Below, piece after piece: positions 20,130-29,946 of a stretch of DNA of 64,000 nucleotides; the first letter of the stretch is position 1, and each line of letters opens with the position of its first letter. Location of the stretch: positions 1 through 64,000 of the forward strand of contig JAFLJQ010000098.1 of assembly GCA_022712915.1 (NCBI GenBank), written 5' to 3'. This DNA comes from Gammaproteobacteria bacterium (lineage in GTDB: Bacteria; Pseudomonadota; Gammaproteobacteria; UBA6429; Thiohalophilaceae). Made by a program: the position numbers and the translations under genes. Under the pieces are notes generated by a model, which was not told the origin of the DNA, did not search any database, and saw only the letters and a program-made list of their open reading frames with translations.

Positions 20130-20896
20130 GGGGCACTGTTTAAAGCATATTCGCTAGTTAGGCCAGCATCACCATCTGACAGTCTCTACAAGACTGACCT
20201 CTAAAAATCTACCATAGTAGATCACAAGCATCTATATGTAGCACCTCAACCATCCATAGTTCAGGGCAATTTTTTATTTTACAATAAACCATCCCTCAAC
20301 AAGCTGTGAGAAATAAAATTCAAGCACCTTCAACCCTGTAATTCGAAAAGACAGAACAACAGGGCCCATCCCACTTCACAATATTTAACAAAAATACATC
20401 GCTACCCCAATGACAATTTCGGCAAATTATTATCACCCTGCTTAGTTAATGGCTTGCGCGGTCTAAAATGAACGTTCGACATAAAAACCAGCCGTCAAAC
20501 ACATTTTGATCGCCAATACACAAAATGACACAGAAAAAACTTAATCTCGCATCTCATAAAAATAAGTTTGAATACCCTGGACACACCTTCGTTTTCCTCA
20601 AACATGCAAACAAAACAACCCCGCCGTTCTTTGCTCCCTTTGCGAATTATATTTTAAATGAGTTTAACATTTAACAGAACAACCATAAAAACCACAACAG
20701 CATTATCGTAAACTATAACCAGACTACCTTTAATTATAATTATTTTAGCAATAACTTGCTAAGGCATTCCAAAAATCATCCGATATAAATCCTGTTAGGT
20801 TTTTGCTATTCACATCTAATTTGTTAATTTATGTGTCTTAAAATATTAGCAACACCATATAACATTAGAAAACAACATCACTCAGGAAGAACCATT
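20130..20896. other. AT-rich intergenic region before carbonic anhydrase
   Basis: About 770 bp with stop codons in all frames and no recognisable gene or remnant. The last 30 bases include CAGGAAG (20883-20889), a good ribosome site for the anhydrase ATG at 20897. An upstream in-frame ATG at 20831 is therefore rejected as the start. Confidence 0.5.
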
Positions 20897-21714
20897 ATGT
20901 TTAAATATATTTTTCCTTCATTGTTTTTTGCAAGCGCTATTGTTAGCAATGCCTTTGCAAGCAGTGGTGATAACCACTGGCGTTATAGTGGATCAGATGG
21001 CCCTGAAAATTGGGGGCTTCTATCTCATGACTACAAACTCTGTTCTGCTGGCAGGAATCAATCACCGATTGATATCAAAAGCTCGGCGCAAAGTGGGTTA
21101 TTTAAGTTACATTTTAATTATCAACCCGCAACCTTACAAATCCTGAATAATGGCCACACCATTCAGTTCAACTATGGACAGATCAATTCAGGTTCAGAAC
21201 ATTTTGTAAAGATTGAAGATAAGCAATACGCCTTGCCGACGGCCATGGAACATAACAGCAGTCTGAGTATTAGTGGTGAAATTTATAATCTGATACAAAT
21301 CCATTTCCATTCACCCTCAGAACATAAAGTGAACGGTCGCGCCTACCCGTTGGAAGCGCATTTCGTGCACATAAACAAGGTCAGCTAGCCGTGGTGGGCG
21401 TGCTATTTGATAAGGGTGACAATAACGGTTTCACTCGTTCACCCTGGCAACATTTGCCCTCTTCGGCCGGTGAACCACAGACTATCAATAGTGTTCGCCT
21501 GAATGCCGAAGACCTTCTACCAGGTAACCGTGACTATTATCACTGTCGTGGCTCACTAACGACACCACATTGCAGTGAAGGCATGCGTTGGTTTGTCATG
21601 AAACAACCTCGCCAGGCCTCCAGCAGCCAAATTAGGAAATTTGTTTCAACAGTAGGTAAAAATGCCCGCCCCGTACAAGCAGTGAATCGACGTTTTGTCC
21701 TCAAAACAAATTAA
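20897..21714 (+). pseudogene. Periplasmic alpha-carbonic anhydrase, frameshifted (copy 3)
   Basis: Zinc enzyme interconverting CO2 and bicarbonate. It starts with a signal peptide (MFKYIFPSLFFASAIVSNAFA), then HWRYSGSDGPENWG, GRNQSPIDI and IQIHFHSPSEHKVNG (two zinc His). EAHFVH supplies the third zinc His. Right after HFVHINK the frame ends at TAG (21386-21388), while the family continuation QLAVVGVLFDKGDNNGF resumes in another frame and runs normally to 21714 (LTTPHCSEGMRWFVM, KQPRQASSSQIRKFVSTVG). A single one-base indel near 21377-21385 explains this. All other residues look intact, so the lesion is recent, a sequencing error, or less likely a programmed shift. It lies 23 bases before MCP copy 3. 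Confidence 0.88.
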
Positions 21715-21737
21715 TATTAACTCAAGGCAGCAAACAC

Positions 21738-23321
21738 ATGAACCTGTTAAACCTTAATATCAAAAATATATCCTTACGCATGCTTGTCACGGCACTGAGT
21801 GGAGTACTGATTCTTGGCTTATTGGTCATCACATTTGTTTCGATTGGTAAAATGGCTTCCATCGGTACCGAAATCGAGGCACTCGCCGAACGGGATATCC
21901 CGCTGACCAGGGCCGTAACGCGTATTACGTTCCACCAACTGGAACAGGCCATCAGTTTTGAACGGGCCCTGCGCTTTGGCGAAGAAATGCGCCGGGAAAA
22001 ATCAGCCGTGCCTCATTTCAAACATGCACTTGAAAAATTCGAGGAACTCTCGACTCAGGTCGAAAATGAAATAAAACAGGGGGAAAAACTGGCTGAAGAA
22101 GCATTTCATGTGGCCCATTCCAGTCAAGACAAGACCGAATTTAAACATGTTCTAAAAATACTCAAACAGATTGAAACAGAACACATAAGTTACGAGCTTC
22201 ATGCCAACCAGGCCTTTGAGCTGATCGTCACCGGTAAACTACATGCGGCCTATGTGCTGGCTGAAAAAATTGAAGTAGAGGAAGAAAAGCTCACCAAAGC
22301 GCTAGAGACGCTGGAAGAAGAGATCGCCAAATTTACGGAGACGGCAGCCCAAACCGCGAAACACGATGAACAGACCGCACTGGTATTAATTAGTATCATA
22401 TCCACCATCGCGATTGGTACAGGTTTGATAATGTCTCTGCTTATTATCCGCGCGATCTCCAGGCCCCTGTCCACCATGCTGGCGGCCGTGGATGACCTGC
22501 GCAATGGCGATGGTGATCTGACCTATCGATTGCCCGACTTTGGCAACAACGAAGTCGGTAAAACCGCTACTTCATTGAACGGCTTCATCAAGCGTATGCA
22601 GGGTGTCATACAGGAGGTCCGAAGCTCAGTGGATAATATCACCGCAGCCTCAGATCAAGTCAGTGCCGCTGCCCAGGCCTTGAGTCAGACAGCAAGTGAA
22701 CAGGCCGCCGGTATCGAAGAAACCAGTGCGACGATTGAGGAAATGTCTGCGACCATTGAACAAAATGCCGATAATGCCACCGCAACAGAGGCCCTTTCAG
22801 AAAAAACATCCAAACAATCATTAACCGGTGGTGAAGCCGTGGCTGAAACCGTTGATGCCATGCGCTCGATTGCGGAAAAAATAAAAATCATTGAAGACAT
22901 CGCTTATAAAACTAACCTGCTGGCACTCAATGCGGCCATTGAAGCCGCCCGTGCCGGTGAACACGGCAAGGGCTTTGCTGTGGTGGCTGATGAAGTGCGT
23001 AAGCTGGCCGAGCGCAGTCAAACCGAAGCTGCTCAGATCAGTGAAAGTACGGTCAGCAGTGTTGCCGTTGCAGAACGAGCTGGCGAACTGATTAAAGAAG
23101 TGGTGCCGAGTATCCAGAAGACGGCCTCGCTGATTCAGGAGATCTCGGCGGCCTCTGTTGAACAAAAAACAGGAACCAACCAGATTGTCACGGCCATTTC
23201 ACAAATGGACATGGTTGCCCAGCAAACAGCCTCTTCTTCCGAAGAACTGGCCGCAACGGCGGAGGAATTAAATGGACAGTCTGGGCAATTAAAAGAGCTG
23301 GTGGCTTACTTCAAAGTATAA
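21738..23321 (+). CDS. Methyl-accepting chemotaxis protein, array copy 3
   Basis: A 527-residue receptor. TM1 is at about 14-37, then a helical periplasmic bundle ([18 protein letters not shown]), TM2 at about 213-235, HAMP ([18 protein letters not shown], two residues longer than in copies 1 and 2), and a signalling domain with tip [20 protein letters not shown]. Synonymous positions are more GC-rich than in the other two copies, and its anhydrase partner is the best preserved. This copy may therefore be closest to the ancestral pair. It ends four bases from the convergent hydantoinase gene. Confidence 0.93.
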   Translation: MNLLNLNIKNISLRMLVTALSGVLILGLLVITFVSIGKMASIGTEIEALAERDIPLTRAVTRITFHQLEQAISFERALRFGEEMRREKSAVPHFKHALEKFEELSTQVENEIKQGEKLAEEAFHVAHSSQDKTEFKHVLKILKQIETEHISYELHANQAFELIVTGKLHAAYVLAEKIEVEEEKLTKALETLEEEIAKFTETAAQTAKHDEQTALVLISIISTIAIGTGLIMSLLIIRAISRPLSTMLAAVDDLRNGDGDLTYRLPDFGNNEVGKTATSLNGFIKRMQGVIQEVRSSVDNITAASDQVSAAAQALSQTASEQAAGIEETSATIEEMSATIEQNADNATATEALSEKTSKQSLTGGEAVAETVDAMRSIAEKIKIIEDIAYKTNLLALNAAIEAARAGEHGKGFAVVADEVRKLAERSQTEAAQISESTVSSVAVAERAGELIKEVVPSIQKTASLIQEISAASVEQKTGTNQIVTAISQMDMVAQQTASSSEELAATAEELNGQSGQLKELVAYFKV

Positions 23322-23324
23322 AGC

Positions 23325-24875
23325 TTACGCTTTTTTATCCTGACTCCTACCCCAGCCACCGCCACCGGCTGAAGCCAGACTGAGGCGGTCGCCCGTTTTA
23401 ACATCGAGACTCACCTTGGGTGGCAGAGTTGATCGATTCAACTTATTCTCTCCCAGCTGAGCAGATTGGCCGTTGGCCAGCCCCCACGGAGCATGCAAGC
23501 GTCGCTCAGTCAACAGGGTCGCCGTTGCGTTTTGCAAGAACTCAATCTCACGCAGCAAACCATTGCCCCCCCTGTGACGCCCTGCCCCACCCGAACCAAC
23601 ACGAATGCTATATGTGTGGATACGAAGAGGATAGCGGCTCTCCAGCACCTCAATGGGGGTGTTGCGGGTATTAGTCATATGGGTTTGCACAGCAGATTGG
23701 CCTGGCTGATCGGCACCGGCCCCCATACCACCACCCATGGTTTCGTAATAATCCCAACTGTGCTGGCCGACATAACCACCCATAGCCAAATTATTCATAC
23801 TGCCATGACTGGCTGCCGGAATTTGCTCAGGGATGGCCTGAGCCAATGCTCCCATGATGACATCGACGATGCGTGTGCTGGTTTCCACATTACCGGCCGC
23901 CACCGCAGCAGGACGGCGTGCATTCACCAAACACCCTTCGGGTGCCGTAATGCTGATAGGCCGGAAGCTACCCGCACAGGCCGGAGTCTGATCGGGCATC
24001 AAACAGCGAAACACATAATAGACCGCTGCCGCCGCAACGGATAAAGGACAATTAATATTGCCTGTTGTCTGCCCAGCCGTGCCGGTAAAATCGACCTGCA
24101 CCCGATGTTGGTGAATACGCACCATCGCCTGAATACGAAGATCATGGTTTCCCATACCATCATCATCCATTAAATCCACAAAGTGATATTCACCATCAGG
24201 GATATCAGCCAGTGCTACCCTGGCCAGTCGCTCACCATAATCGTTCAAGGCCGCGACGGCTAAATGAAACTCATCACAACCCAGCCCACTGATTAGCTGT
24301 CCCAACCTCTGCAAGCCTGTGCAATTGGCGCTGATTTGAGCGGCAAAATCACCTCGCCCCTGTAACTCACTGCGAGTCTGACTCACAATACTCGTTAAAT
24401 AGTCATCATCCACCTTGCCATTCTTCAGCAAACGGGTCGGTGGTATCACCAAACCTTCTTCTTCAAGCGAGCTTGAAATGGGCATTGAACCCGGAGTTTT
24501 TGCACCAATATCAGCATGATGTGCACGATTAGCAACAAATGCCCACAATTTACCCTTGATAAATAATGGTGCGATAACGGTAATATCGGGCAAATGGGTT
24601 CCGCCAAGATAGGGATCGTTAACAATCACCATATCACCATCTTGCCAATCAAAATCCCCGACAATCCCGCCCATGGCATAGGCCATGCTCCCAAGGTGAA
24701 CCGGGATATGGGCGGCCTGGGCACACAGCTGCCCCTTGGCATCAAAAATCGCACAGGAATAATCAAGCCGATCGCGAATGTTGGGGGAGAAAGCAGCCTT
24801 TTGCAGCACCACCCCCATCTCATCACAGATGGCACTAATGCGGCTGGTGAAAATACTAAGTTCTATAGCATTCAT
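23325..24875 (-). CDS. Hydantoinase B / 5-oxoprolinase HyuB-family subunit
   Basis: A 516-residue member of the HyuB family, which hydrolyses cyclic amides such as hydantoins or 5-oxoproline with ATP, normally together with HyuA. Visible hallmarks are IRDRLDYSCAIFD, DMVIVNDPYLGGTHLPDI, FVANRAHHADIGAKTPGSM, VDFTGTAGQTTGNINCP, YYETMGGGMGAGADQPGQS and a C-terminal VGSGGAGRHRGGNGL. No HyuA gene is adjacent, so either the partner lies elsewhere or the subunit works alone. It is convergent with MCP copy 3, with only three bases between stop codons. Confidence 0.88.
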   Translation of the reverse strand: MNAIELSIFTSRISAICDEMGVVLQKAAFSPNIRDRLDYSCAIFDAKGQLCAQAAHIPVHLGSMAYAMGGIVGDFDWQDGDMVIVNDPYLGGTHLPDITVIAPLFIKGKLWAFVANRAHHADIGAKTPGSMPISSSLEEEGLVIPPTRLLKNGKVDDDYLTSIVSQTRSELQGRGDFAAQISANCTGLQRLGQLISGLGCDEFHLAVAALNDYGERLARVALADIPDGEYHFVDLMDDDGMGNHDLRIQAMVRIHQHRVQVDFTGTAGQTTGNINCPLSVAAAAVYYVFRCLMPDQTPACAGSFRPISITAPEGCLVNARRPAAVAAGNVETSTRIVDVIMGALAQAIPEQIPAASHGSMNNLAMGGYVGQHSWDYYETMGGGMGAGADQPGQSAVQTHMTNTRNTPIEVLESRYPLRIHTYSIRVGSGGAGRHRGGNGLLREIEFLQNATATLLTERRLHAPWGLANGQSAQLGENKLNRSTLPPKVSLDVKTGDRLSLASAGGGGWGRSQDKKA

Positions 24876-25033
24876 TTTATTAAGTATTTTATAGTGTCTA
24901 GAATCATTCTATTATGTCAGCCTTCGATCCCAGACAGGAAATAATCCTCCTTCACGGGGTGGTAAAATAAAAATACCACAGTAAAATACTAAACTAATAA
25001 TTATTCAATAATACCAACACAGAGGAAAAAATC

Positions 25034-25111
25034 ATGAATCCATTAGACTCCATTACTGGAACCATCATTACAGGCTTCGTACTGGCCATCATTATTATGC
25101 TGGTTCTGTAA
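25034..25111 (+). CDS. 25-residue single-pass membrane peptide
   Basis: ATG at 25034 is preceded by AGAGGAAAAAATC, a strong ribosome site. The frame encodes a short polar start (MNPLDSITGT) followed by one hydrophobic segment (IITGFVLAIIIMLVL) and a stop. It lies 61 bases upstream of the membrane gene at 25173 in the same direction, so the two may form an operon and the peptide could be a small accessory subunit. The assignment rests on ribosome site, composition and context only. Confidence 0.5.
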   Translation: MNPLDSITGTIITGFVLAIIIMLVL

Positions 25112-25172
25112 TACAGTCCACTAGCATTATTTTAGAACATCAGAACTATTTTAAAGAATAACGGAGATTAAA

Positions 25173-25664
25173 ATGAACGACTTATCACTTGCAGTATGGT
25201 TCCACGTGATGGCTGGTATTACCTGGATCGGGCTATTGTATTATTTCAACTTCGTACAGATACCGGGTATGGGCAAAGCCAAGGCCGATGGTACGGCAGC
25301 CGGTATCACCAAACACATCGCACCACGAGCCCTGCTATGGTTCCGCTGGGCAGCAGTGGTCACCTGGATCACCGGTGCGGGTGCCCTGCAAAAAACAGTA
25401 GGCCTGGTTGAAGCCTTCACCTTTGCCAATGAACAGGCAAGCATAATTGGCATAGGCTCCTGGTTGGGAACCATTATGTTATTCAATGTCTGGGTTTTGA
25501 TCTGGCCTAACCAGAAAAAAGTACTCGGTCTGGTTGAAGCCAGTGATGCAGAAAAGGCCAAGGCAGGTCGTATTGCCCTGTTGGCCTCACGCGCCAATAC
25601 CGCCCTGTCTATCCCGATGCTGATGAGCATGGTTGCATATGGCCATGGTGGTTTCCCAATATAA
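25173..25664 (+). CDS. Four-TM membrane protein, PuuD-like (urate oxidase N-terminal type)
   Basis: A 163-residue integral membrane protein. TM segments are at about 5-27 (VWFHVMAGITWIGLLYYFNF), 52-72 (ALLWFRWAAVVTWITGAGAL), 85-108 and 138-158. The HxxAGxxWIGxLYYxNFVQ pattern recalls the membrane part of bacterial PuuD-type urate hydroxylase and related heme-coordinating bundles; conserved His and Trp could bind a cofactor. The catalytic cytochrome tail of real PuuD is absent, so a urate role is uncertain. AACGGAG lies upstream, and a strong terminator follows. Confidence 0.6.
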   Translation: MNDLSLAVWFHVMAGITWIGLLYYFNFVQIPGMGKAKADGTAAGITKHIAPRALLWFRWAAVVTWITGAGALQKTVGLVEAFTFANEQASIIGIGSWLGTIMLFNVWVLIWPNQKKVLGLVEASDAEKAKAGRIALLASRANTALSIPMLMSMVAYGHGGFPI

Positions 25665-25690
25665 TTCACAGTTAGTCTAGTCATAACGAC

Positions 25691-25718
25691 AAACCCGGCT
25701 TTGGCCGGGTTTATCTTT
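25691..25718 (+). terminator. Intrinsic terminator
   Basis: AAACCCGGC-ttt-GGCCGGGTTT forms a GC-rich stem, followed by a T-rich tail (atctttttt). It ends the PuuD-like transcription unit and separates it from argD. Confidence 0.9.
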
Positions 25719-25819
25719 TTTGGGGGGTTGCTCATTCCGTATTCTTATATAGAATAAACCCCTAGATGGCGGCCTGCTGTTCAAACGGGCTGCTTTTTTT
25801 ATTTTTGCTGGAAAAGACA

Positions 25820-26995
25820 ATGACCAATCATCTAATGACAAATTATGCCCCCATGGCTGTGAGCTTCACACGGGGTGCGGGTGCCCTTATCTGGGATACA
25901 AATGGCAAACAATATCTGGATGCCCTCGGGGGTATTGCGGTGTGCGCTCTAGGCCACGCCCATCCGGCAGTGTCCAAAGCCATTTGTGAACAGGCCGGGC
26001 AACTCATGCATACCTCCAACCTGTATACCATCGATCTGCAGATTCAATTAGCTGATCGTCTTTGTCACCACGCAGGAATGGAGCAGGCTTTTTTTAGCAA
26101 CTCTGGCGCTGAAGCCAATGAAGCCGCCATCAAGCTGGCACGAATGTTTGGCCACAGCAAGGAAATTGCTATACCGCAGATCATTGTCATGCAGGGCAGT
26201 TTTCATGGCCGCACCATGGCAACCTTGTCGGCTACCGGTAATCCAAAAGTCCAGGCAGGATTTGAACCCCTGGTAGAAGGCTTTATTCATGTGCCCTATA
26301 ATGATATCGAAGCGGTTAAAACACTTGCTACAGAAAATAAAAATATCGTTGCAATCCTGGTAGAACCGATCACAGGAGAAGGTGGGATCAAGGTTCCAGC
26401 CGCCAATTACCTCAACCAATTACGCACGATATGCGATACCCATGACTGGTTATTAATGCTGGATGAAATTCAAACCGGCATGTGCCGCACAGGCAAATGG
26501 TTTGCCCATCAACACAACAACATCAAACCCGATGTAATGACTCTGGCCAAGGCCCTTGGCAACGGTATGCCGATCGGTGCCTGCCTGGCAGGCTCCAAAG
26601 CTGCCAACATTTTCCAACCCGGTAATCACGGCTCAACCTACGGTGGCAACCTGCTGGCCTGCCGTGCAGCCCTGGCCGTAATCCAGACCATGGAACAGGA
26701 AAATCTTGCACGGCGCGCAGATGAATTGGGCAAAACTATCCAGCAAGGATTAAAAAACAAGTTACGCAACACAAAAGGTGTGCTGGAAATCCGCGGTAAG
26801 GGCTTGATGATCGGTATCGAACTCAATCGTCCTTGTGTTGAACTGGTAGCTCAAGCACTTGAACAAGGCATACTCATCAACGTAACGGCTAACTCTGTTG
26901 TGCGCTTACTTCCCCCCCTGATCATCAGTAATAATGAAGCTGAACAAATCGTCAACCATGTCAGCACACTGATTGAGAATTTTCTCAGCCACTAA
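25820..26995 (+). CDS. argD: Acetylornithine aminotransferase
   Basis: PLP enzyme making N-acetylornithine from N-acetylglutamate semialdehyde. A class III aminotransferase of 391 residues: NSGAEANEAAIKLAR, FHGRTMATLSATG, LVEPITGEGGI, LLMLDEIQTGMCRTGKWFA, and TLAKALGNGMPIGA with the Schiff-base Lys. The frame is open 18 codons upstream, but ATG at 25820 is preceded by GGAAAAG and gives the expected N-terminus (MTNHLMTNYAPMAVSF). It is followed 24 bases later by argF, so it belongs to an arginine operon; argE and argA lie nearby. Confidence 0.95.
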   Translation: MTNHLMTNYAPMAVSFTRGAGALIWDTNGKQYLDALGGIAVCALGHAHPAVSKAICEQAGQLMHTSNLYTIDLQIQLADRLCHHAGMEQAFFSNSGAEANEAAIKLARMFGHSKEIAIPQIIVMQGSFHGRTMATLSATGNPKVQAGFEPLVEGFIHVPYNDIEAVKTLATENKNIVAILVEPITGEGGIKVPAANYLNQLRTICDTHDWLLMLDEIQTGMCRTGKWFAHQHNNIKPDVMTLAKALGNGMPIGACLAGSKAANIFQPGNHGSTYGGNLLACRAALAVIQTMEQENLARRADELGKTIQQGLKNKLRNTKGVLEIRGKGLMIGIELNRPCVELVAQALEQGILINVTANSVVRLLPPLIISNNEAEQIVNHVSTLIENFLSH

Positions 26996-27019
26996 ATCCA
27001 GCCAGAAGAGGACGGCAAA

Positions 27020-27925
27020 ATGACAAAACATTTTCTGACACTATTGGATCTTGATAAAGATGAGGCAGAAACACTCATCCAGCGTGCTATCGAACTTAAA
27101 AAAATGGTCCAAGAAGACACCCCTCATGAGCTTTTTAAGAACAAAACACTGGCCATGATTTTCGACAAGTCATCCACCCGTACCCGCGTATCTTTTGAAA
27201 CCGCCATGGTGCAGTTTGGTGGTCATGCTATATTTCTGTCACCACGCGACACCCAGTTGGGTCGCGGCGAACCCATCGAAGATAGCGCACGGGTTTTGTC
27301 ACGCATGGTCGACATCATTATGATTCGTACCTTTGAGCATGAAAAGATCGAAAAATTTGCTGAATATTCACAGGTTCCGGTTATCAATGCCCTGACCGAT
27401 ATGTATCACCCCTGTCAACTGCTTGCCGATATCCTGACCTATGTCGAACACCGTGGCAGTATCAAAGGCAAGAAAATAGCCTGGATTGGTGATGGTAATA
27501 ATATGTGTCACTCCTATATCAATGCAGCGCGTCTATTTGATTTTAAGTTACACATCGCCTCACCGGCCGGTTATGAGCCAGATCAACAAATAATGAGTGC
27601 CGCAGGTGATTGTGTCAGTTTCACAAGTGATCCCAAACAGGCGTCTGAACAAGCCGATCTAGTCGTGACTGATGTCTGGGCGAGTATGGGCCAGGAGGAA
27701 GAACAGCGGAAACGCGAAAAAAGCTTCCATAATTTTCAGGTCAATCAAGCGCTGATGACCGGAGCAAAACCTGATGCACTGTTTATGCACTGCCTGCCAG
27801 CACACCGAGGAGAAGAGGTCAGCGCCGAAGTAATCGATGGCCCACAAAGTGTAGTCTGGGATGAGGCTGAAAACCGCTTGCATAGCCAAAAAGCCCTGTT
27901 GGAATTACTGCTTAACAGCCGCTAG
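27020..27925 (+). CDS. argF: Ornithine carbamoyltransferase
   Basis: Converts ornithine and carbamoyl phosphate to citrulline. A 301-residue protein with the carbamoyl-phosphate motif [11 protein letters not shown] (residues about 49-59), [24 protein letters not shown], and the ornithine-binding [22 protein letters not shown] precedes the ATG. It pairs with argD upstream; the next gene, encoding a Sel1 protein, starts 40 bases after the stop and could be read through. Confidence 0.96.
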   Translation: MTKHFLTLLDLDKDEAETLIQRAIELKKMVQEDTPHELFKNKTLAMIFDKSSTRTRVSFETAMVQFGGHAIFLSPRDTQLGRGEPIEDSARVLSRMVDIIMIRTFEHEKIEKFAEYSQVPVINALTDMYHPCQLLADILTYVEHRGSIKGKKIAWIGDGNNMCHSYINAARLFDFKLHIASPAGYEPDQQIMSAAGDCVSFTSDPKQASEQADLVVTDVWASMGQEEEQRKREKSFHNFQVNQALMTGAKPDALFMHCLPAHRGEEVSAEVIDGPQSVVWDEAENRLHSQKALLELLLNSR

Positions 27926-27965
27926 AACCACCCCATTTTTAAACAAGACATGCTATACATAAGCT

Positions 27966-28550
27966 ATGGATTTTAAAAAACTGCCAGCTACTTTTTGCAT
28001 CCTGACCTTGATTCTGGCCACATTGCCCACAACGGGTTTTACTAAAGACATGGCTGAAGGACTGGCGAGCTATCAGGCGGGCCATTATGAAGAGGCCTAT
28101 AAAATCTGGTTACCTCTGGCACAAAAAGGGGATGCCAATGCCCAATTTAATCTGGGTCTGTTGTATCGAAACGGCTTTGGGATAAAACAAAATGATCGCG
28201 AAGCCCTGGGCTGGTTCAGCCAGGCCGCACAACAAGGCCTGCTCGATGCACAATACAATACTGGTCTGATGTACATGGAAGGCCGCGGTGTGGCGATCAG
28301 TAGAATTGAGGCCTTCAAATGGTGGGAACTGGCGGCCGCAAAAGAGCATGCCGATGCACAACACAATCTGGCCGTACTTTATGCCTACGGAATTGCAACC
28401 GCTACCGACACAACAAAAGCACTGGATCTTTGGCATCGCTCCGCAGCCCAAGGCCATGAGGGAGCACGCAAGGCTCTCTATCAAGCCTATAACGAAGGTT
28501 TGTTCGGTTTAAAACCCGATAAAGAAAAAGCCAAGCAGTGGCAAGATTAG
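27966..28550 (+). CDS. Exported Sel1-repeat protein
   Basis: A 194-residue protein with a signal peptide (residues about 5-26, ending TTGFTKD) and four Sel1-like repeats of about 36 residues: YEEAYKIWLPLAQKGDANAQ, ALGWFSQAAQQGLLDAQYN, AFKWWELAAAKEHADAQHN and ALDLWHRSAAQGHEGARKA. Such solenoids mediate protein contacts in the periplasm. The position after argF is not informative about function. Confidence 0.88.
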   Translation: MDFKKLPATFCILTLILATLPTTGFTKDMAEGLASYQAGHYEEAYKIWLPLAQKGDANAQFNLGLLYRNGFGIKQNDREALGWFSQAAQQGLLDAQYNTGLMYMEGRGVAISRIEAFKWWELAAAKEHADAQHNLAVLYAYGIATATDTTKALDLWHRSAAQGHEGARKALYQAYNEGLFGLKPDKEKAKQWQD

Positions 28551-28670
28551 CCCCTACCCAATAATGGGTTAAAAAGATTTATAGGGACAAACCAATGTGT
28601 CCACTATATTTAATGGACTAGCGTACTCCCGTTTTCAATTTCAAACAGATAAATCAGGTTCTTTCACAAA

Positions 28671-28685
28671 TGAGATTTGTTATCA
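28671..28685 (+). promoter_or_regulatory. Candidate Fur box
   Basis: TGAGATTTGTTATCA matches the 7-1-7 Fur consensus TGATAAT-N-ATTATCA at 11 of 14 positions. It lies 11 bases before the start of the iron-type ABC ATPase gene, a position where bound repressor would block transcription or translation initiation. Binding is not demonstrated. Confidence 0.5.
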
Positions 28686-28696
28686 TTTGCTGAATT

Positions 28697-29746
28697 ATGA
28701 AACCCTTACTTGAACTCGATCAGATCACCTGTCACTACCGTGGCCATACTGCGGTACATAAACTCAGCCTACATGTCAATCAAGGTGATCTATTTTGCCT
28801 GTTAGGACCCAGCGGTTGTGGCAAAACTACCGTACTACGTGCTATCGCGGGCTTTGAAACTGTCCACAGCGGCCAGATTTCTCTACGCGGCAAAAATATC
28901 TCAACCGCCCACTACACCCTGCCACCCGAAAAACGTCGCATTGGCATGGTCTTTCAAGACTACGCCCTATTCCCACATATGAATGTCCACAGCAATGTCA
29001 GCTTTGGTTTGCAAGACAAACGCCCCACAGAGCGCAACCGAATTGCCCATGAAATGCTGGAGACCGTCGGGCTGACAGGATATGGCCAGCGCTATGTACA
29101 TGAACTCTCTGGTGGCCAACAGCAACGTGTGGCCCTCGCTCGTGCCCTTGCCCCACAACCGGATCTAATCCTATTAGATGAACCCTTCTCCAATCTGGAT
29201 GTAGAAATGCGTGAACGCCTTAGCCAGGAAGTCCGGCAGATTCTAAAATTACAGGGCACGACAGGTATCATGGTCACCCATGATCAAATGGAAGCCTTCG
29301 CGGTAGGCGACCAAATCGGGGTCATGAATCATGGTCAGCTCCTGCAAAAAGATACAGCTTATAACCTCTATCATTCACCGGAAAACCCCTTTGTAGCTGA
29401 TTTTATCGGTCAGGGTGTCTTCCTCGATGGCATACTATTATCTCCTGATACAGTCAAAACCGAATTAGGTATTATTGTAGGTGACCGTGCTTATGACTGG
29501 CCCATCAAGACCCCAGTCAAACTATTATTACGACCAGACGATCTGATCAGTGATCCTGAAGGCCACTTACAAGCAGAAGTTATCCACAAAGCTTTCAAGG
29601 GTGCTGAGATTATGTACACCCTGCGCCTCAAAACCGGTACCAAAGTGCTTTCCCTATTTCCCAGCCACCATGACCACAATATCGGTGAGCAGGTGCGCTT
29701 ACAACTCGCCCCAGATCACATGGTGATCTTCCGTACAAAGGACTAG
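28697..29746 (+). CDS. ABC transporter ATPase, FbpC-like (Fe3+/polyamine/sulfate group)
   Basis: A 349-residue cytoplasmic ATPase: Walker A GPSGCGKTT (about 37-45), Q loop MVFQDYALFPHM, signature LSGGQQQRVALARALAP, Walker B LILLDEPFSNLD and switch VTHDQMEAFAVGD. The C-terminal TOBE-like part (residues about 240-349; VKLLLRPDDLI) is as in FbpC and PotA. The sequence best fits the ferric-iron group, and a Fur-like box overlaps its leader. No permease or binding-protein gene is adjacent, so its membrane partner must be elsewhere. Confidence 0.85.
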   Translation: MKPLLELDQITCHYRGHTAVHKLSLHVNQGDLFCLLGPSGCGKTTVLRAIAGFETVHSGQISLRGKNISTAHYTLPPEKRRIGMVFQDYALFPHMNVHSNVSFGLQDKRPTERNRIAHEMLETVGLTGYGQRYVHELSGGQQQRVALARALAPQPDLILLDEPFSNLDVEMRERLSQEVRQILKLQGTTGIMVTHDQMEAFAVGDQIGVMNHGQLLQKDTAYNLYHSPENPFVADFIGQGVFLDGILLSPDTVKTELGIIVGDRAYDWPIKTPVKLLLRPDDLISDPEGHLQAEVIHKAFKGAEIMYTLRLKTGTKVLSLFPSHHDHNIGEQVRLQLAPDHMVIFRTKD

Positions 29747-29946
29747 GTTCCTCTACATCTTGTCAAATAATACTTTGTTATACCCGTTTGTGGCGAATTG
29801 ACCAAACAGGTGTTAGTCTTAATGTGATAATTTAAAGAACTTATAATTAAGTTCATCACATAGATGACGAAAAAATGACAAAATGCAGTTTTAAATTGAA
29901 TGTTCTTACTTTATCGCAAAATCCTAAAGGAGGGTACAGGGAGTAA

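Noticed and set aside
21370-21390. Programmed frameshift in the carbonic anhydrase
   Set aside because: No slippery heptamer or downstream pseudoknot is visible, and the two sibling copies are clearly decaying, so mutation is favoured.
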